From: CAYMUL01 sp964393605
GTDB taxonomy: Bacteria; Bacteroidota; Ignavibacteria; Ignavibacteriales; Ignavibacteriaceae
Reading direction: 5' to 3'
DNA: 64,000 nt
Assembly: GCA_964393605.1 (NCBI GenBank)
Contig: CAYMUL010000013.1
Location: 1 to 64,000 of the forward strand
Both the position numbers and the translations under genes were made by a program. This document shows, in pieces, positions 9,205 through 18,910 of this stretch. The notes beneath the pieces are model-generated. The model was not told where the DNA came from and did no database searches. It worked only from the letters and a program-made list of their open reading frames with translations. Within the stretch, counting starts at the first letter, position 1. Every line of letters begins with the position of its first letter.

Positions 9205-12200
9205 TTATGCTTCTTGTAAAGCAATTACTTTTTCTTTCCTTCGAAATTTTGATTTTATGAATGACGGTATTCTTACTCTCAAACTTTCGATATAACTATA
9301 AACTATCGGCACGATAATTAAAGTTAAGAACAACGAACTTGTAAGTCCGCCGATCAATGCCCACGCGAGTCCGCTTTTCAATTCCGAACCGGCACCGGTT
9401 GTAAGAGCAATCGGCAACATTCCGAAAATCATTGTTAATGTTGTCATCATAATTGGTCTGATTCTTTTTTCGCCTGCATCAAGAAGTGCATCGTTGACAG
9501 AGAGCCCTTCTCCCCTTGCGGCATTTGTTCTATCGACGAGAAGAATTGCATTCTTACCGACAAGTCCGACAAGCATAATTAAACCGAGAATTGTAAAAAT
9601 GTTTAGTGTCTTCATTACCAATGCCAATGCGAAGAGCGCACCGATGATTGCGAGCGGCACCGAGAAAAGCACGACAAAAGGATAGATGAAAGAATCATAC
9701 AACGCAACCATAATTAAATATGTAAAGATGAATGCGGCAAGAAGTGCAAGTCCCAAACTTCCGAAAGATTCATTTTGGTTTTTCACATCGCCGCCGTAAA
9801 TGTATGTAACACCATCTGGCAATTTTGTTTTTTGCAATTCGGTTTCTATATCTGCGGCAATGCTACCGCTCGGTCTTCCGACTGCTTGAGAATAAAGAAC
9901 AACGGAAGGGTTTCTGTCTTCGCGTTGAAGTTTTGTCGGACCCAATGCGCGCGTAACTGAAGCGAATTGACTTAACTCGATCAACTGTCCTTTCCGATTT
10001 GCAAAAGTAATTTTGCTGATGTCTTCAGTGTTTGCGCGATCAAATTCATCGAGCATAATGCGAATGCTGTATTCATCATTTCCATCGCGAAGTTTTGATT
10101 CATCATCGCCGGTTAAAGCAACACGAAGAGCAGTTCCAACTTCGGCGAGCGACAATCCAAAATAAGAAAGCTTCTCGCGGTCAATATCTATGCGGGTTTC
10201 CGGGTTTCCTTTCTCCGAAGACAAACGAACATCGGAAGAGCCGGGAATTTTTTTTACGATCTTCACAACCGTATCTGCGGCAGCTAAAACCGATTCGTTA
10301 TCTGTGCCGGAGAAAACAATTTGAATCGGGGTTTGATTTGCCGTTCCCATTATTCCAATCGGGTTAAGCCGATATTTTAATCCGGGATATTGGTTAAGAA
10401 TTTTTTTCATGTCTTGCATTACATCGTCAGAACTTTTGCTTCGTTCATTTTTAGGAACGAGCTTCACATTAATTTCGGAAACATTACTTTGCGCAAAGCC
10501 AATCAATCCTTCATTTGAAGCACCAACGTTGACGAGCGTGAATGTTACTTCCGGCAGTTTATGTAACGCACGTTCAATCTTTTCCGAAACGAGATTTGTT
10601 TCTTCGAGTTTTGTGCCGGGTGCAAGTTCAAGAGTGATTGCAAACTCACCGCGATCTGCGGGAGAAAGAAATTCCGAACCGATGAATCCGAACGGCGGAA
10701 GTGCATTCGCTAATACAAATAATACGATCGTTGCACCAACAACTTTTTTCTTATTGTTGAAACTCCATTTCAAAGTTGATATGTAATATTTCGTAAGGCG
10801 TTGAAAATAATTTTCGAACCAGTTTGCAAATTTTCCGATAATTGTTTTGTTCGTCAACTTTTCAAGTTTTGCGAAACGTGATGCAAGCATCGGAGTAAGT
10901 GTGAATGAAACGAACAAACTCATTAATGTCGAGAAGACAACAACAAGCGCAAACTGACGCATTATGTTTCCAACTAATCCGTCAACTAACGAAAGAGGAA
11001 GAAATACTGCAACATCCACCAACGTGATTGCAAGTGCAGCAAACCCAATTTCGTTTCTTCCCTTTACAGCCGCAATTCGTTTCTCTTCTCCTTTTTCGAG
11101 ATGATGATAAATATTTTCTAATACAACAATAGAATCATCAACAAGTATTCCGACCACTAATGACAAGCCCAGAAGCGTCATCAAGTTTAGTGAAAAACCG
11201 AGCGCGTACATTGCAATGAATGTAGATATCAACGACGCGGGAATGGCAATCAGAATGATCAGCGAGTTTCTGAACGAATGTAAAAACAGAAGCATCACAA
11301 GAGCAACGAGAATTACTGCCCAAACGAGATCGACTTTCACTGCTTCCGCGGCATCAACTGTAAAGAGTGAACCGTCTTGCGCAACCGTAAATTTCAAATT
11401 TGAATCGCTGTATCTTTTTTCTAATTCTGCAAAACGAGCTCTAACATTTTGCGCAACATCAACTGCGTTTGCATCCGCTTGTTTATTGACGTAAAGTGCT
11501 ATTGTGCTTTGTGTTGAAAAGCGTGTAATGTTTGTCGGATCGTTTGCACCGTCAATAACTTCGGCAACATCTCTAAGAAAAATTGTGCTTCCATTTCTTG
11601 AAGTTCCAACCGGCAAAGCGCGCAGTTGATCGAGTGAAGAAAGTTTGCCCGCAACGCGAACAACAAATTGTGCATCATCATCTTTTATCTTTCCCGTCGG
11701 GAAATCGAGATTGTTCATCTTCACAACTTGAACGATTTGCATAATCGATAAGCCGTAAGAATTGATTTTATCTTTATCAAGATTTACTCTCACTTCTCTT
11801 TCTTCGCCGCCAATAATGCTGATCTGGCTGACACCCGCAACCTTTGCAAGTTCAGGTTTGATTTTATCTTTCAACAATTTTGTTAAATCGCGTGGAGATA
11901 AATCCGATGTCATTGCTACACGTAACACCGGCAACTCATCGATACCGATTTTCGAAAGTATTGGAGCTTTGCTTCCGGCAGGAAGTTTTGACATTACTTC
12001 ATTGGTTTTTCTATTTGCATCTTGAAGTGAAATATTTAAGTCCGCTTCGTTTGTTAATTCAACCATTACGAAAGAAACATTTTCAAGCGAAGTTGTTCTG
12101 ATTGCGACAACGTTGTCAATTCCTGAAAGAGCATCTTCAATTACTTTTGAAACGCTTGTCTCAACTTCTTGCGGAGATGCGCCGGGATAAACTGTTGTTA

Positions 12201-12339
12201 CAGAAATGTATGGAATTGAAATGCTCGGGAGTAATTCATAGTTTAATTGTTTGTAACTGAATAAACCGAGCAGCATCAACGCCGCAAATATCACTATTAT
12301 AAATGACGGGCGCTTGATTGATAATTCTGTGATTGTCAT
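9205..12339 (-). CDS. RND efflux transporter, HAE1/AcrB type
   Basis: The 1044-residue product has the standard length and layout of an AcrB-like inner-membrane pump. It starts with TELSIKRPSFIIVIFAALMLL (TM1), followed by two large periplasmic loops, each carrying porter subdomains. TM4 has the proton-relay region GILVDDSIVVLENI, and the second TM bundle has GLVGKNAILLVD. Such pumps use proton influx to expel drugs, dyes or lipophilic compounds through a TolC channel. It is the last gene of the TetR-TolC-MFP-RND operon, 14 bp after the adaptor. Substrate cannot be read from sequence. Confidence 0.95.
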   Translation of the reverse strand: MTITELSIKRPSFIIVIFAALMLLGLFSYKQLNYELLPSISIPYISVTTVYPGASPQEVETSVSKVIEDALSGIDNVVAIRTTSLENVSFVMVELTNEADLNISLQDANRKTNEVMSKLPAGSKAPILSKIGIDELPVLRVAMTSDLSPRDLTKLLKDKIKPELAKVAGVSQISIIGGEEREVRVNLDKDKINSYGLSIMQIVQVVKMNNLDFPTGKIKDDDAQFVVRVAGKLSSLDQLRALPVGTSRNGSTIFLRDVAEVIDGANDPTNITRFSTQSTIALYVNKQADANAVDVAQNVRARFAELEKRYSDSNLKFTVAQDGSLFTVDAAEAVKVDLVWAVILVALVMLLFLHSFRNSLIILIAIPASLISTFIAMYALGFSLNLMTLLGLSLVVGILVDDSIVVLENIYHHLEKGEEKRIAAVKGRNEIGFAALAITLVDVAVFLPLSLVDGLVGNIMRQFALVVVFSTLMSLFVSFTLTPMLASRFAKLEKLTNKTIIGKFANWFENYFQRLTKYYISTLKWSFNNKKKVVGATIVLFVLANALPPFGFIGSEFLSPADRGEFAITLELAPGTKLEETNLVSEKIERALHKLPEVTFTLVNVGASNEGLIGFAQSNVSEINVKLVPKNERSKSSDDVMQDMKKILNQYPGLKYRLNPIGIMGTANQTPIQIVFSGTDNESVLAAADTVVKIVKKIPGSSDVRLSSEKGNPETRIDIDREKLSYFGLSLAEVGTALRVALTGDDESKLRDGNDEYSIRIMLDEFDRANTEDISKITFANRKGQLIELSQFASVTRALGPTKLQREDRNPSVVLYSQAVGRPSGSIAADIETELQKTKLPDGVTYIYGGDVKNQNESFGSLGLALLAAFIFTYLIMVALYDSFIYPFVVLFSVPLAIIGALFALALVMKTLNIFTILGLIMLVGLVGKNAILLVDRTNAARGEGLSVNDALLDAGEKRIRPIMMTTLTMIFGMLPIALTTGAGSELKSGLAWALIGGLTSSLFLTLIIVPIVYSYIESLRVRIPSFIKSKFRRKEKVIALQEA

Positions 12340-12353
12340 TTGCTCATCCCTCC

Positions 12354-13409
12354 TTACTTGATTTCAACTTTAGCATTGTCTTCCAAAATATTTTGACCGG
12401 AGACAACAATCTTTTCATTTTCAACGATACCGTTTTTCACTTCGATATAATTCTCAAACTGTTTTCCGGTAACTATTTTTTTATACTTTGCAACGCCGTT
12501 CTCAACTACAAATACTGCGGGATCTTTTACGCTTCCAACCAAAGCCTGACGCGGAATAACCAATGCTTCATCATTCGAAAGCGAAGTGAAATTCACCAGT
12601 GCGAACATTCCGGCTTTCAATGGTTGCCTGCTATTATTTTGTAAAGAAATTTCTATCGGGAAAGAATGTGCTTCATCTCCTTTAGAGCCGATGCTTTTTA
12701 TTGTTCCCCAAAATTCCACGCCGGGATAAACATCGGTTGTAATTAAAACTTTGTCGCGGAGTTTTAATTTGAACACAGTACTTTCCGAAACATTTAATTT
12801 TATTTTAAGATTTGAAACATCAACAACCGTTGCAACCAATGATGGTGCGGGTGCTCCTTGCAAATAGCTTCCCGTGTTGACGTATCTTGCATTTATAACT
12901 CCGTTAATCGGAGAAGTAATTTTCGTATCGTTCAATTGTCTTTTTGCAATTGTGAATTGCGCTTCTGCATTGATGTATGCAAGTTTAGCCGCTTCAAATT
13001 GCGCATCAGAAATTGAATTGGCAGAGAACAAAGATTGTGAACGTTCGAAATCTTTCTTTAATTTTTCAAACGATGCGTGTGCAATATTGTATTGTGCTTT
13101 TTTCATTTCATCATCTACTTGCAAAAGCACCGTGCCGGCTTTTACATAATCGCCAACTTCCGCATAAACATTGGTTACGCGCCCGTTTGTCTCGGAAAGA
13201 ATATTCACTTCATTTTCCGAAAAGATTGTTCCCGATTGTGAAATTTTTTCGTCAAGAATTTTCTTAACTGCATCCACTACTGTAACGTAGTAGAAATCTT
13301 TTGTTTCATTAACTGATTTTGCCTGTATCTGACTTCTATTATAAAATAAAACGATTGCGATAGCCGTAAATAGTACTACAACGGCGGATATGATTTGTAT
13401 TTTTTTCAT
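12354..13409 (-). CDS. RND efflux periplasmic adaptor (membrane fusion protein)
   Basis: The 351-residue product has an N-terminal membrane anchor or uncleaved signal (IISAVVVLFTAIAIVLFY). A split lipoyl-like domain follows (GRVTNVYAEVGDYVKAGTVLLQVD on one side, TKITSPINGVINARYVNTGSYL on the other) around a helical hairpin (about 105-150). A beta-barrel and a membrane-proximal domain make up the C-terminus. This is the HlyD/AcrA family adaptor that links the RND pump to the TolC channel. It lies 17 bp downstream of the TolC-like gene and 14 bp upstream of the pump gene. Confidence 0.94.
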   Translation of the reverse strand: MKKIQIISAVVVLFTAIAIVLFYNRSQIQAKSVNETKDFYYVTVVDAVKKILDEKISQSGTIFSENEVNILSETNGRVTNVYAEVGDYVKAGTVLLQVDDEMKKAQYNIAHASFEKLKKDFERSQSLFSANSISDAQFEAAKLAYINAEAQFTIAKRQLNDTKITSPINGVINARYVNTGSYLQGAPAPSLVATVVDVSNLKIKLNVSESTVFKLKLRDKVLITTDVYPGVEFWGTIKSIGSKGDEAHSFPIEISLQNNSRQPLKAGMFALVNFTSLSNDEALVIPRQALVGSVKDPAVFVVENGVAKYKKIVTGKQFENYIEVKNGIVENEKIVVSGQNILEDNAKVEIK

Positions 13410-13426
13410 TTTGACCTTCCTTATTT

Positions 13427-14725
13427 TTAATTACCGATTGATTGATTGATTTGTGCGACGGAAATTTCTATATCCACCAAAGCAGAATTGTAATTTGCAT
13501 TTGCCTGAATAAGAGCTACTTCCGCATCTATAATTTCTGTACTCGTTGCAAGCCCTTGTTTGAAGCGGTCGTTAGAGATTTTAAAATTTTCTTTCGCCAA
13601 CGTCAAACCGAGTTCTGCAACCATTAATTTTTCTTTTGATTGATTAAAAGAGTTCACTGCTTGATTCACCTCAAGCACAACTCCATCCTTTTGGAGACGC
13701 AACCCTTGTGTCGCCTGTTCATAATTTGCCTCCGCAATTTCTGTTTGATATTTCGGAGCGAACCAATTCCACACATCATAACTTAAAACTAAGCTGACAT
13801 CCCATGTATCTTTAAATTTATTTTCTGCCGGAAAAATTCTTTGATTCGGTTTTGCGTAATTATAATTCGCCGCTAAAAAAAGCGAAGGATAATATCCGCC
13901 TTGGGCTGATTTAATTCCATACTGCGCACCTTCAATTTTTTTGTTCGTTGATTTCAAATCACTTCTGTTCTGCATTGCAATTCTTATCAACTCATCAATC
14001 TCGTATTGAACCGAGGCGTAATTTGCCGGCTCACTTTTTAATTCAACTTGTGTGTTCACATCAATACCGAGTTGAGTGTTCAAAGCTTGCATCAGTAATT
14101 TTTCATTGTTTGTAGCTTCAATTAACTTGAAACGAACATCGGAAAGTTGCACTTCGAGTTTCAGCAAATCGGTTTTTGTCAACATTCCTTGAGTGAAAAG
14201 ATTTTTTGCGTCTTTGAGATGTGCCGAAATTTGTTCAACGGATTCATGCAAAACATTTTTATACAATTTTACTTTGTATGAATTCCAATAAGCACTTTTA
14301 ATTTGAGCGGTGATCAGATTTTTCTGTCTGTTGTAATCTTCTCTTTCCGCTTCCGTTAAAACTTCAAGTGCGGAAATTCCGCTCGACAGTTTGAAGCCCG
14401 TAAATAGCGGCTGCGAAAGGGATAACTTCATTCCGTAATTATCAAGTATTACCGGACTAATATTGAAAGTTCCCAACGGAGTTGAAAGATTGAAAGGATC
14501 AACTTCGCTGAGCCGTGTATAGTTTGCGGTAAATTTTATGTTTGGTAAAGATGAAGTATTTAGTTCATCTGCCTTAGCTTTTGCCGCATCAATTTTTGCG
14601 TTATAGATTTTAAGAACTTTACTATTGTTAAGTCCCGTTTCAACTGCTTGATCAATTGTAATGCTAATGCTCTGCGGAAAACTTGTTGCCGCAAACAGCA
14701 AGAGCGAGAAAAAGATTTTTTTCAT
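13427..14725 (-). CDS. TolC-like outer-membrane efflux channel
   Basis: The product, 432 residues from the chosen start, has a signal peptide beginning MKKIFFSLLLFAATSFPQS. It then shows two OEP repeats made of long amphipathic helices typical of TolC trimers (for example SYDVWNWFAPKYQTEIAEANYEQA). I chose the ATG at 14725, not the in-frame ATG at 14785, because only the former gives a clean signal peptide and has a GGGAGAA ribosome site 7 bp upstream. The longer frame would also overlap the TetR gene. It begins 2 bp after the TetR stop, so the regulator and pump genes form one transcription unit. Confidence 0.92.
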   Translation of the reverse strand: MKKIFFSLLLFAATSFPQSISITIDQAVETGLNNSKVLKIYNAKIDAAKAKADELNTSSLPNIKFTANYTRLSEVDPFNLSTPLGTFNISPVILDNYGMKLSLSQPLFTGFKLSSGISALEVLTEAEREDYNRQKNLITAQIKSAYWNSYKVKLYKNVLHESVEQISAHLKDAKNLFTQGMLTKTDLLKLEVQLSDVRFKLIEATNNEKLLMQALNTQLGIDVNTQVELKSEPANYASVQYEIDELIRIAMQNRSDLKSTNKKIEGAQYGIKSAQGGYYPSLFLAANYNYAKPNQRIFPAENKFKDTWDVSLVLSYDVWNWFAPKYQTEIAEANYEQATQGLRLQKDGVVLEVNQAVNSFNQSKEKLMVAELGLTLAKENFKISNDRFKQGLATSTEIIDAEVALIQANANYNSALVDIEISVAQINQSIGN

Positions 14726-14727
14726 GA

Positions 14728-15375
14728 TTATATTTCTCCCAATTTTAATGAGTTGTTCGAATTGAGTTTTGTCATAGAAGGACAACAGTCTCTTCCTTTT
14801 TCAGTAAGAATTCCCAAAAAGAAAGTGTGAAGAATAATTCTGTACACTTCTTCGCCGGAGTGGGAAATGGATGCGAGCAACGAAGGATTCAAAACTCCTT
14901 CGATGATGCTGAGATAAATTTGTATTATTAATTTTTCATCAATGTTTTGGTAAATCAATCCTTCTGTAATACCCTGGCGAATGATCTTTCCGAATTTTTG
15001 CAACATGTGTTCTCTTCTAAATAGAAGAAGTTCGTTCCATATTTCGGGGTTGTACTTCATCAAGTCTTCAGCGAACTGACTTTTCATTTTAGAAATTTGC
15101 GTTGCCAAAATTGGCATTAAGCAATTCATTTTTTCTAAACTTGTGAACTCTTCATTTTCCAAAATCGGCTCAACCAAAGCCGTTAGTTGATTTTTCATCT
15201 GTTCAAGAAGCAAACGGATGATGTCCTCTTTGCTTCGGAAATGGAGATAAAGAGTTTTTTTACTCATACCGAGTGCTTTTGCAATTTCGTCAACAGTTAC
15301 TTTGTAGTATCCGAACTGCATGAATAATTCTTCACTCTTTTGAAGAATCTTAAGTTTTGTTTCATCGATTACCAT
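14728..15375 (-). CDS. TetR-family regulator of the efflux operon
   Basis: The 215-residue product has the TetR helix-turn-helix at about 20-60 (FGYYKVTVDEIAKALGMSKKTLYLHFRSKEDI). A helical ligand-binding domain follows, with a C-terminal Cys-Cys in GRDCCPSM. It is the first gene of the TetR-TolC-MFP-RND operon, so it most likely autorepresses and controls the pump in response to a substrate. A 7-bp inverted repeat about 80 bp upstream (15454-15483) is a candidate operator. Another GTTTCC-containing pair lies closer to the start. Confidence 0.9.
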   Translation of the reverse strand: MVIDETKLKILQKSEELFMQFGYYKVTVDEIAKALGMSKKTLYLHFRSKEDIIRLLLEQMKNQLTALVEPILENEEFTSLEKMNCLMPILATQISKMKSQFAEDLMKYNPEIWNELLLFRREHMLQKFGKIIRQGITEGLIYQNIDEKLIIQIYLSIIEGVLNPSLLASISHSGEEVYRIILHTFFLGILTEKGRDCCPSMTKLNSNNSLKLGEI

Positions 15376-15453
15376 ATTATTTTCCTTTATTAAAAACTTT
15401 ATTTGTTTCCGTAGTTTCCTCTAAAATCTTAAAAAAGCCAAGCAATTGGCTAA

Positions 15454-15483
15454 TGGAAACTATTATCGTTTATTTGGTTTCCA
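15454..15483. promoter_or_regulatory. Candidate TetR operator
   Basis: A perfect 7-bp inverted repeat, TGGAAAC ... GTTTCCA with a 16-bp spacer, lies upstream of the TetR gene. The neighbouring sequence repeats the GTTTCC half-site (about 15405-15420), and a second inverted repeat GCCAA/TTGGC is at 15437-15450. Position and symmetry suit a TetR binding site; this is inference from pattern only. Confidence 0.45.
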
Positions 15484-15648
15484 AACTTACAGGATTTAAT
15501 GAATATAAGTCAAGAATTTTTTTTTAAGAATTTTTAATCGGTAGAAAATGTAGATGAAAGGAAAATGGATTTGTTGAGAAAAAGTATGTAGTCTGGATAA
15601 TCGGATGTTACGGAACTTGATTCCACAAATTAAAGTAAATCTGCTGCT

Positions 15649-15765
15649 TTACGCACGAGTCAACCCGCAACTCAACAAAATAGAGATGATCTGTAGCATC
15701 CGCGTCCCTTCAATTGTGGCTGAAATAGATGAACCGGAATTATCTGTCTCACGGAGTTCAATCAT
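15649..15765 (-). repeat. Short radA-like duplicated fragment in a 38-codon frame
   Basis: Positions 15701-15737 match 36 of 37 bases of 18021-18057 inside radA, in the same orientation. On the minus strand it lies in an ATG-started 38-codon open frame that contains GSSISATIEGTR, the same peptide as RadA residues 286-297. Similarity stops abruptly on both sides. The open frame could be chance or a real micro-ORF. The rest of the 15376-16174 gap holds no gene that I can support. Confidence 0.6.
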
Positions 15766-16174
15766 AACCTTACACCTACTCTTACACTTACACTGCATTT
15801 TACTTTATCCCCCAAGCAAGGAAAATCTTTTTCTTTATCTTTCTCATATTCTTTTTCTGCTTTAGTCCAGGAAGACTGCGTTGGATGCGAAACTTCTTTA
15901 CTTTCTAAACGAAGCTCCATAAAATTATTTTCAGAAAAGAGTAAAGATTGTTCATTCCAAGAAACTTTATCAATATCTTTTCAAGATTAGAAACAACTCC
16001 CTCTCGGTATGAGCCAACATTAATGCACTGATTATTTGAAGAGTAAATTATAAAAGAAGTTGTGTTGCTGAGGAGAGATTGAAAACGAACCGCGTAGTGA
16101 TGTTAATGACATTACACGGTGCTATGCACAATATTAGTAATAGATCGCTTAAACTAATGTTAAGAAAAATAATT

Positions 16175-17107
16175 TTACTGCTGCGGCGGTACAATAACTT
16201 GCTGAAATTGCCTACCCCAAGAAACCCCGTGTCTATTTTCGTAAAGTTTAACAAATGCAGAAAGCCCGAAAAAACCATTAAGATGGATATATGCCTCCCA
16301 AAGTAACTCGCTCAATCGCTCGTCTGCTTGAGCAATATTCAATTTGAATTGATAAAGCTTATTCATAATAAGGGGACGCGAATGTAGCAAGTGTGTATCA
16401 TAATCAGAAAAGAATTCAACTGATTTTTTAATTTGTCCATCAAATTGCTCATTATCCAAAAGCATGAAATCTCTTATCCAATCCGTTACAAGATCTTTTG
16501 AAAGTTTTTCAGAATCTTCACAAAGTTCAAGCAAATCAAGAGAATATTTTTCAATTAAAGGAATATAAGCGGGAAGTGCTTCGGGTCCTTCTTTTTTTAT
16601 AATCTCCTTTACTTTTTCAAATCCTCTTTTGATTGATCGGGCTGGTATGCCATTAATTTGTGGATCAATTGGACCAAGTGTAGCACTTGGATGAAGTGTG
16701 ATTGTGTTACCAGATAAGGCAAGCATTGTAGCGGCAGAATAAGCAGAATGTGGAATAAGAAAATGGACTTCTCTAAATTTATTGCGAAGGATGTGAACAA
16801 TTCTTTCAGTTGCGTCAGGTCTACCTCCCGGGCTGTGCAGCAAAACATCAACGCTTTCACCATTTTTAATCGAATGGACTAAATCTGTAAATCCATCTAT
16901 ATCGGAAAGGTCGATAAAGTTCGGAATGTTGGCATGTGTGTCTAAAAATTTTGTGGCATAAATTATTAATGGTCTATTTCGAAGTTTTTCAATGTCTTCA
17001 TAACATTGGTATCTCATTGCCAAAAGGTCACTCCCCGATATTTGGGGATTCGCAGCAATAAAATTGTTCCAATCCTGAGCGGTTTTAATGCGTTGAAGCA
17101 AAGACAT
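16175..17107 (-). CDS. SDH-type serine protease, ClpP/crotonase fold
   Basis: The 310-residue product matches the SDH proteinase/ClpP-like family of non-secreted serine proteases. HSPGG at 91-95 forms the oxyanion-type segment. IPHSAYSAATMLALSG (about 118-133) carries the probable nucleophile Ser124, and HPSATLGPIDPQ (139-150) is the family's conserved block. No signal peptide or TM helix is evident, which separates it from secreted SppA. The substrate is unknown. The upstream 76-residue gene overlaps its start by 23 bp, so the two are co-translated and may work together. The C-terminal third (about 230-310) is helical and not recognised. Confidence 0.8.
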   Translation of the reverse strand: MSLLQRIKTAQDWNNFIAANPQISGSDLLAMRYQCYEDIEKLRNRPLIIYATKFLDTHANIPNFIDLSDIDGFTDLVHSIKNGESVDVLLHSPGGRPDATERIVHILRNKFREVHFLIPHSAYSAATMLALSGNTITLHPSATLGPIDPQINGIPARSIKRGFEKVKEIIKKEGPEALPAYIPLIEKYSLDLLELCEDSEKLSKDLVTDWIRDFMLLDNEQFDGQIKKSVEFFSDYDTHLLHSRPLIMNKLYQFKLNIAQADERLSELLWEAYIHLNGFFGLSAFVKLYENRHGVSWGRQFQQVIVPPQQ

Positions 17108-17315
17108 TGGTGTTTATTTTTTCATTAATAGTAGATGAAGTTGAAATTTTAAACATTGTCCTTTTCCCTCTCGCGATGTCAGTTCGCTCGATGATGTCTG
17201 CAATTTTTAAATAAAAATCTATAACGTCCAATGTCGATTTGTTTTTCTCAATGACTTCTCTTAAGAGAACTTTCGTTGTCAATAAATCTTTTTTGTCTAT
17301 CATATTGTTGGTCAT
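17085..17315 (-). CDS. Small hypothetical protein coupled to the SDH protease
   Basis: The 76-residue product is not a family I recognise. It is hydrophilic and mostly helical (LTTKVLLREVIEKNKSTLDVIDFYLKIADIIERTDIARGKRTMF), with no signal peptide and a disordered-looking Ser/Thr-rich tail. Its 3' end overlaps the SDH protease start by 23 bp on the same strand, which argues that it is real and functionally tied to the protease, for example as an adaptor or inhibitor. That role is inference. No gene is seen in the 245 bp between it and radA. Confidence 0.55.
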   Translation of the reverse strand: MTNNMIDKKDLLTTKVLLREVIEKNKSTLDVIDFYLKIADIIERTDIARGKRTMFKISTSSTINEKINTNVFASTH

Positions 17316-17560
17316 TTGTATAGCCTAAAGTATCATTTTTTGAATATTTTTCAAACAATATTAGTAGCACCTTTCTACAGAATTGTCCCGAGCATTTTCT
17401 AAAGCAATCTTGTGAATGGATTCACTAAAAAATTTGTCTTTACTCCTTAAACTACTCCAAAACCAATTTTTATACAAACCATATCCACGCACAGAAAGTT
17501 GTGGTTATTGCACCAACCAAAATTCAATGTATTAGAATTCGATTCTCTTCCCCCACACAT

Positions 17561-18910
17561 CTACTGCAGCGCGAGTTGAATTGCTTCATTCAAATTTTCA
17601 ATGCGTATGATTTTTATTTCCGCTTTATCTTTCTTCGATGAATTAAATCCTGACGGCACAAAAATTCTTTTAAAGCCCAACTTCTCCGCTTCCTGTATTC
17701 TTCTTTCAAGATGATTTACATTTCTGATTTCGCCGCTCAAACCAACTTCACCCACCATCGCGGAATTGTTATCGCATACTCTATCGAGCAAGCTCGAAGC
17801 TATCGAACAGCAAACAGCAAGATCGACGGCAGGTTCAAAAATTTTTATTCCGCCGGCGATGTTCAAAAAAACATTGTGCGCCGATAATTTATGTCCGCAT
17901 CTTTTTTCCAGCACGGCAAGCAAAATGGAAAGTCGTCTATAATCGAAACCCGAAGCAACTCTTTGCGGATTTCCGAAATGTGTTGGAGTTACGAGAGCTT
18001 GAATTTCAACGAGTAGCGGGCGCGTCCCTTCAATTGTGGCTGAAATAGATGAGCCGGGAATATTTTTACTTCTCTCCGATAAAAATATTTCACTCGGGTT
18101 TGTTACTTCTTTCAAACCTTCTTCGTGCATTTCGAAAATTCCGATTTCGTTTGTCGAGCCGAATCGGTTTTTCTGCGCTCGCAAAATTCTGAAATAATTA
18201 TTCGCGTCACCTTCAAATTGAATTACTGCATCAACGATGTGTTCAAGAATCTTCGGTCCGGCGATTGTTCCCTCTTTAGTTATATGTCCGATAATTATCG
18301 CCGAGTAATTATTTTTCTTTGCATCCTCCATTAAACGCGCGGTTGATTCCCGAATTTGCGTTACGGTGCCGGCGGCGTTTTCCATTCTGCTATCGTAAGT
18401 TGTTTGAATAGAATCGATGATCACCACCGAAGGTGCTTCATTCTTTATTACGGACAACATCACATTTAAATCTGTTTCGGAAAGAAGAAGAAGATTATCG
18501 TTTTTAATATTTAGCCGGTTAGCTCGAAGTTTTATTTGCATTAAAGATTCTTCGCCGGTAACATAAAGAACTTTGCATTTCATTTTTGCCGCCGCTTGAA
18601 GCATCAAAGTAGATTTACCGATTCCGGGATCTCCGCCGATTAATACAACCGAGCCCTTAATTATTCCGCCGCCAAAAACACGATCGAATTCATCGATGTT
18701 GGTTTTTATTCTCTCCTCTTTTTCAATTGAAATATCTTTTAAGTTTTTGAGATAGACATCTTTCGAAGCGGCAAGAATTTTCTCCTGCTTCGATTCAACA
18801 ATTTCTTCATGAAAAGAATTCCAGCTATCGCAGTCCGGGCATTTGCCAATCCATCGCAGTGATTCGTGTCCGCAATTCGTACAAACATATTTTATTTTTT
18901 GTTTCTTCAA
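17561..18910 (-). CDS. radA: DNA repair protein RadA (Sms)
   Basis: The 449-residue product is full-length RadA. It has an N-terminal C4 zinc finger (Cys10, 13, 24, 27), Walker A GGDPGIGKST at 92-101, Walker B-like SVVIIDSIQT at 161-170, the RadA signature KNRFG at 247-251, and a C-terminal Lon-like domain. RadA drives branch migration during recombination and helps process replication-fork intermediates. The start is TTG at 18910; this TTGA overlaps the stop of the sirtuin gene, which supports the choice. Residues 286-297 are encoded by the segment that is duplicated at 15701-15737. It is the last gene of a five-gene operon. Confidence 0.96.
   Translation of the reverse strand: MKKQKIKYVCTNCGHESLRWIGKCPDCDSWNSFHEEIVESKQEKILAASKDVYLKNLKDISIEKEERIKTNIDEFDRVFGGGIIKGSVVLIGGDPGIGKSTLMLQAAAKMKCKVLYVTGEESLMQIKLRANRLNIKNDNLLLLSETDLNVMLSVIKNEAPSVVIIDSIQTTYDSRMENAAGTVTQIRESTARLMEDAKKNNYSAIIIGHITKEGTIAGPKILEHIVDAVIQFEGDANNYFRILRAQKNRFGSTNEIGIFEMHEEGLKEVTNPSEIFLSERSKNIPGSSISATIEGTRPLLVEIQALVTPTHFGNPQRVASGFDYRRLSILLAVLEKRCGHKLSAHNVFLNIAGGIKIFEPAVDLAVCCSIASSLLDRVCDNNSAMVGEVGLSGEIRNVNHLERRIQEAEKLGFKRIFVPSGFNSSKKDKAEIKIIRIENLNEAIQLALQ

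Noticed and set aside
15605..15865. 86-codon plus-strand frame over the radA-like fragment
   Set aside because: No ribosome site and no recognisable protein; the similarity to radA is on the other strand. Kept only as a possibility within the repeat finding.
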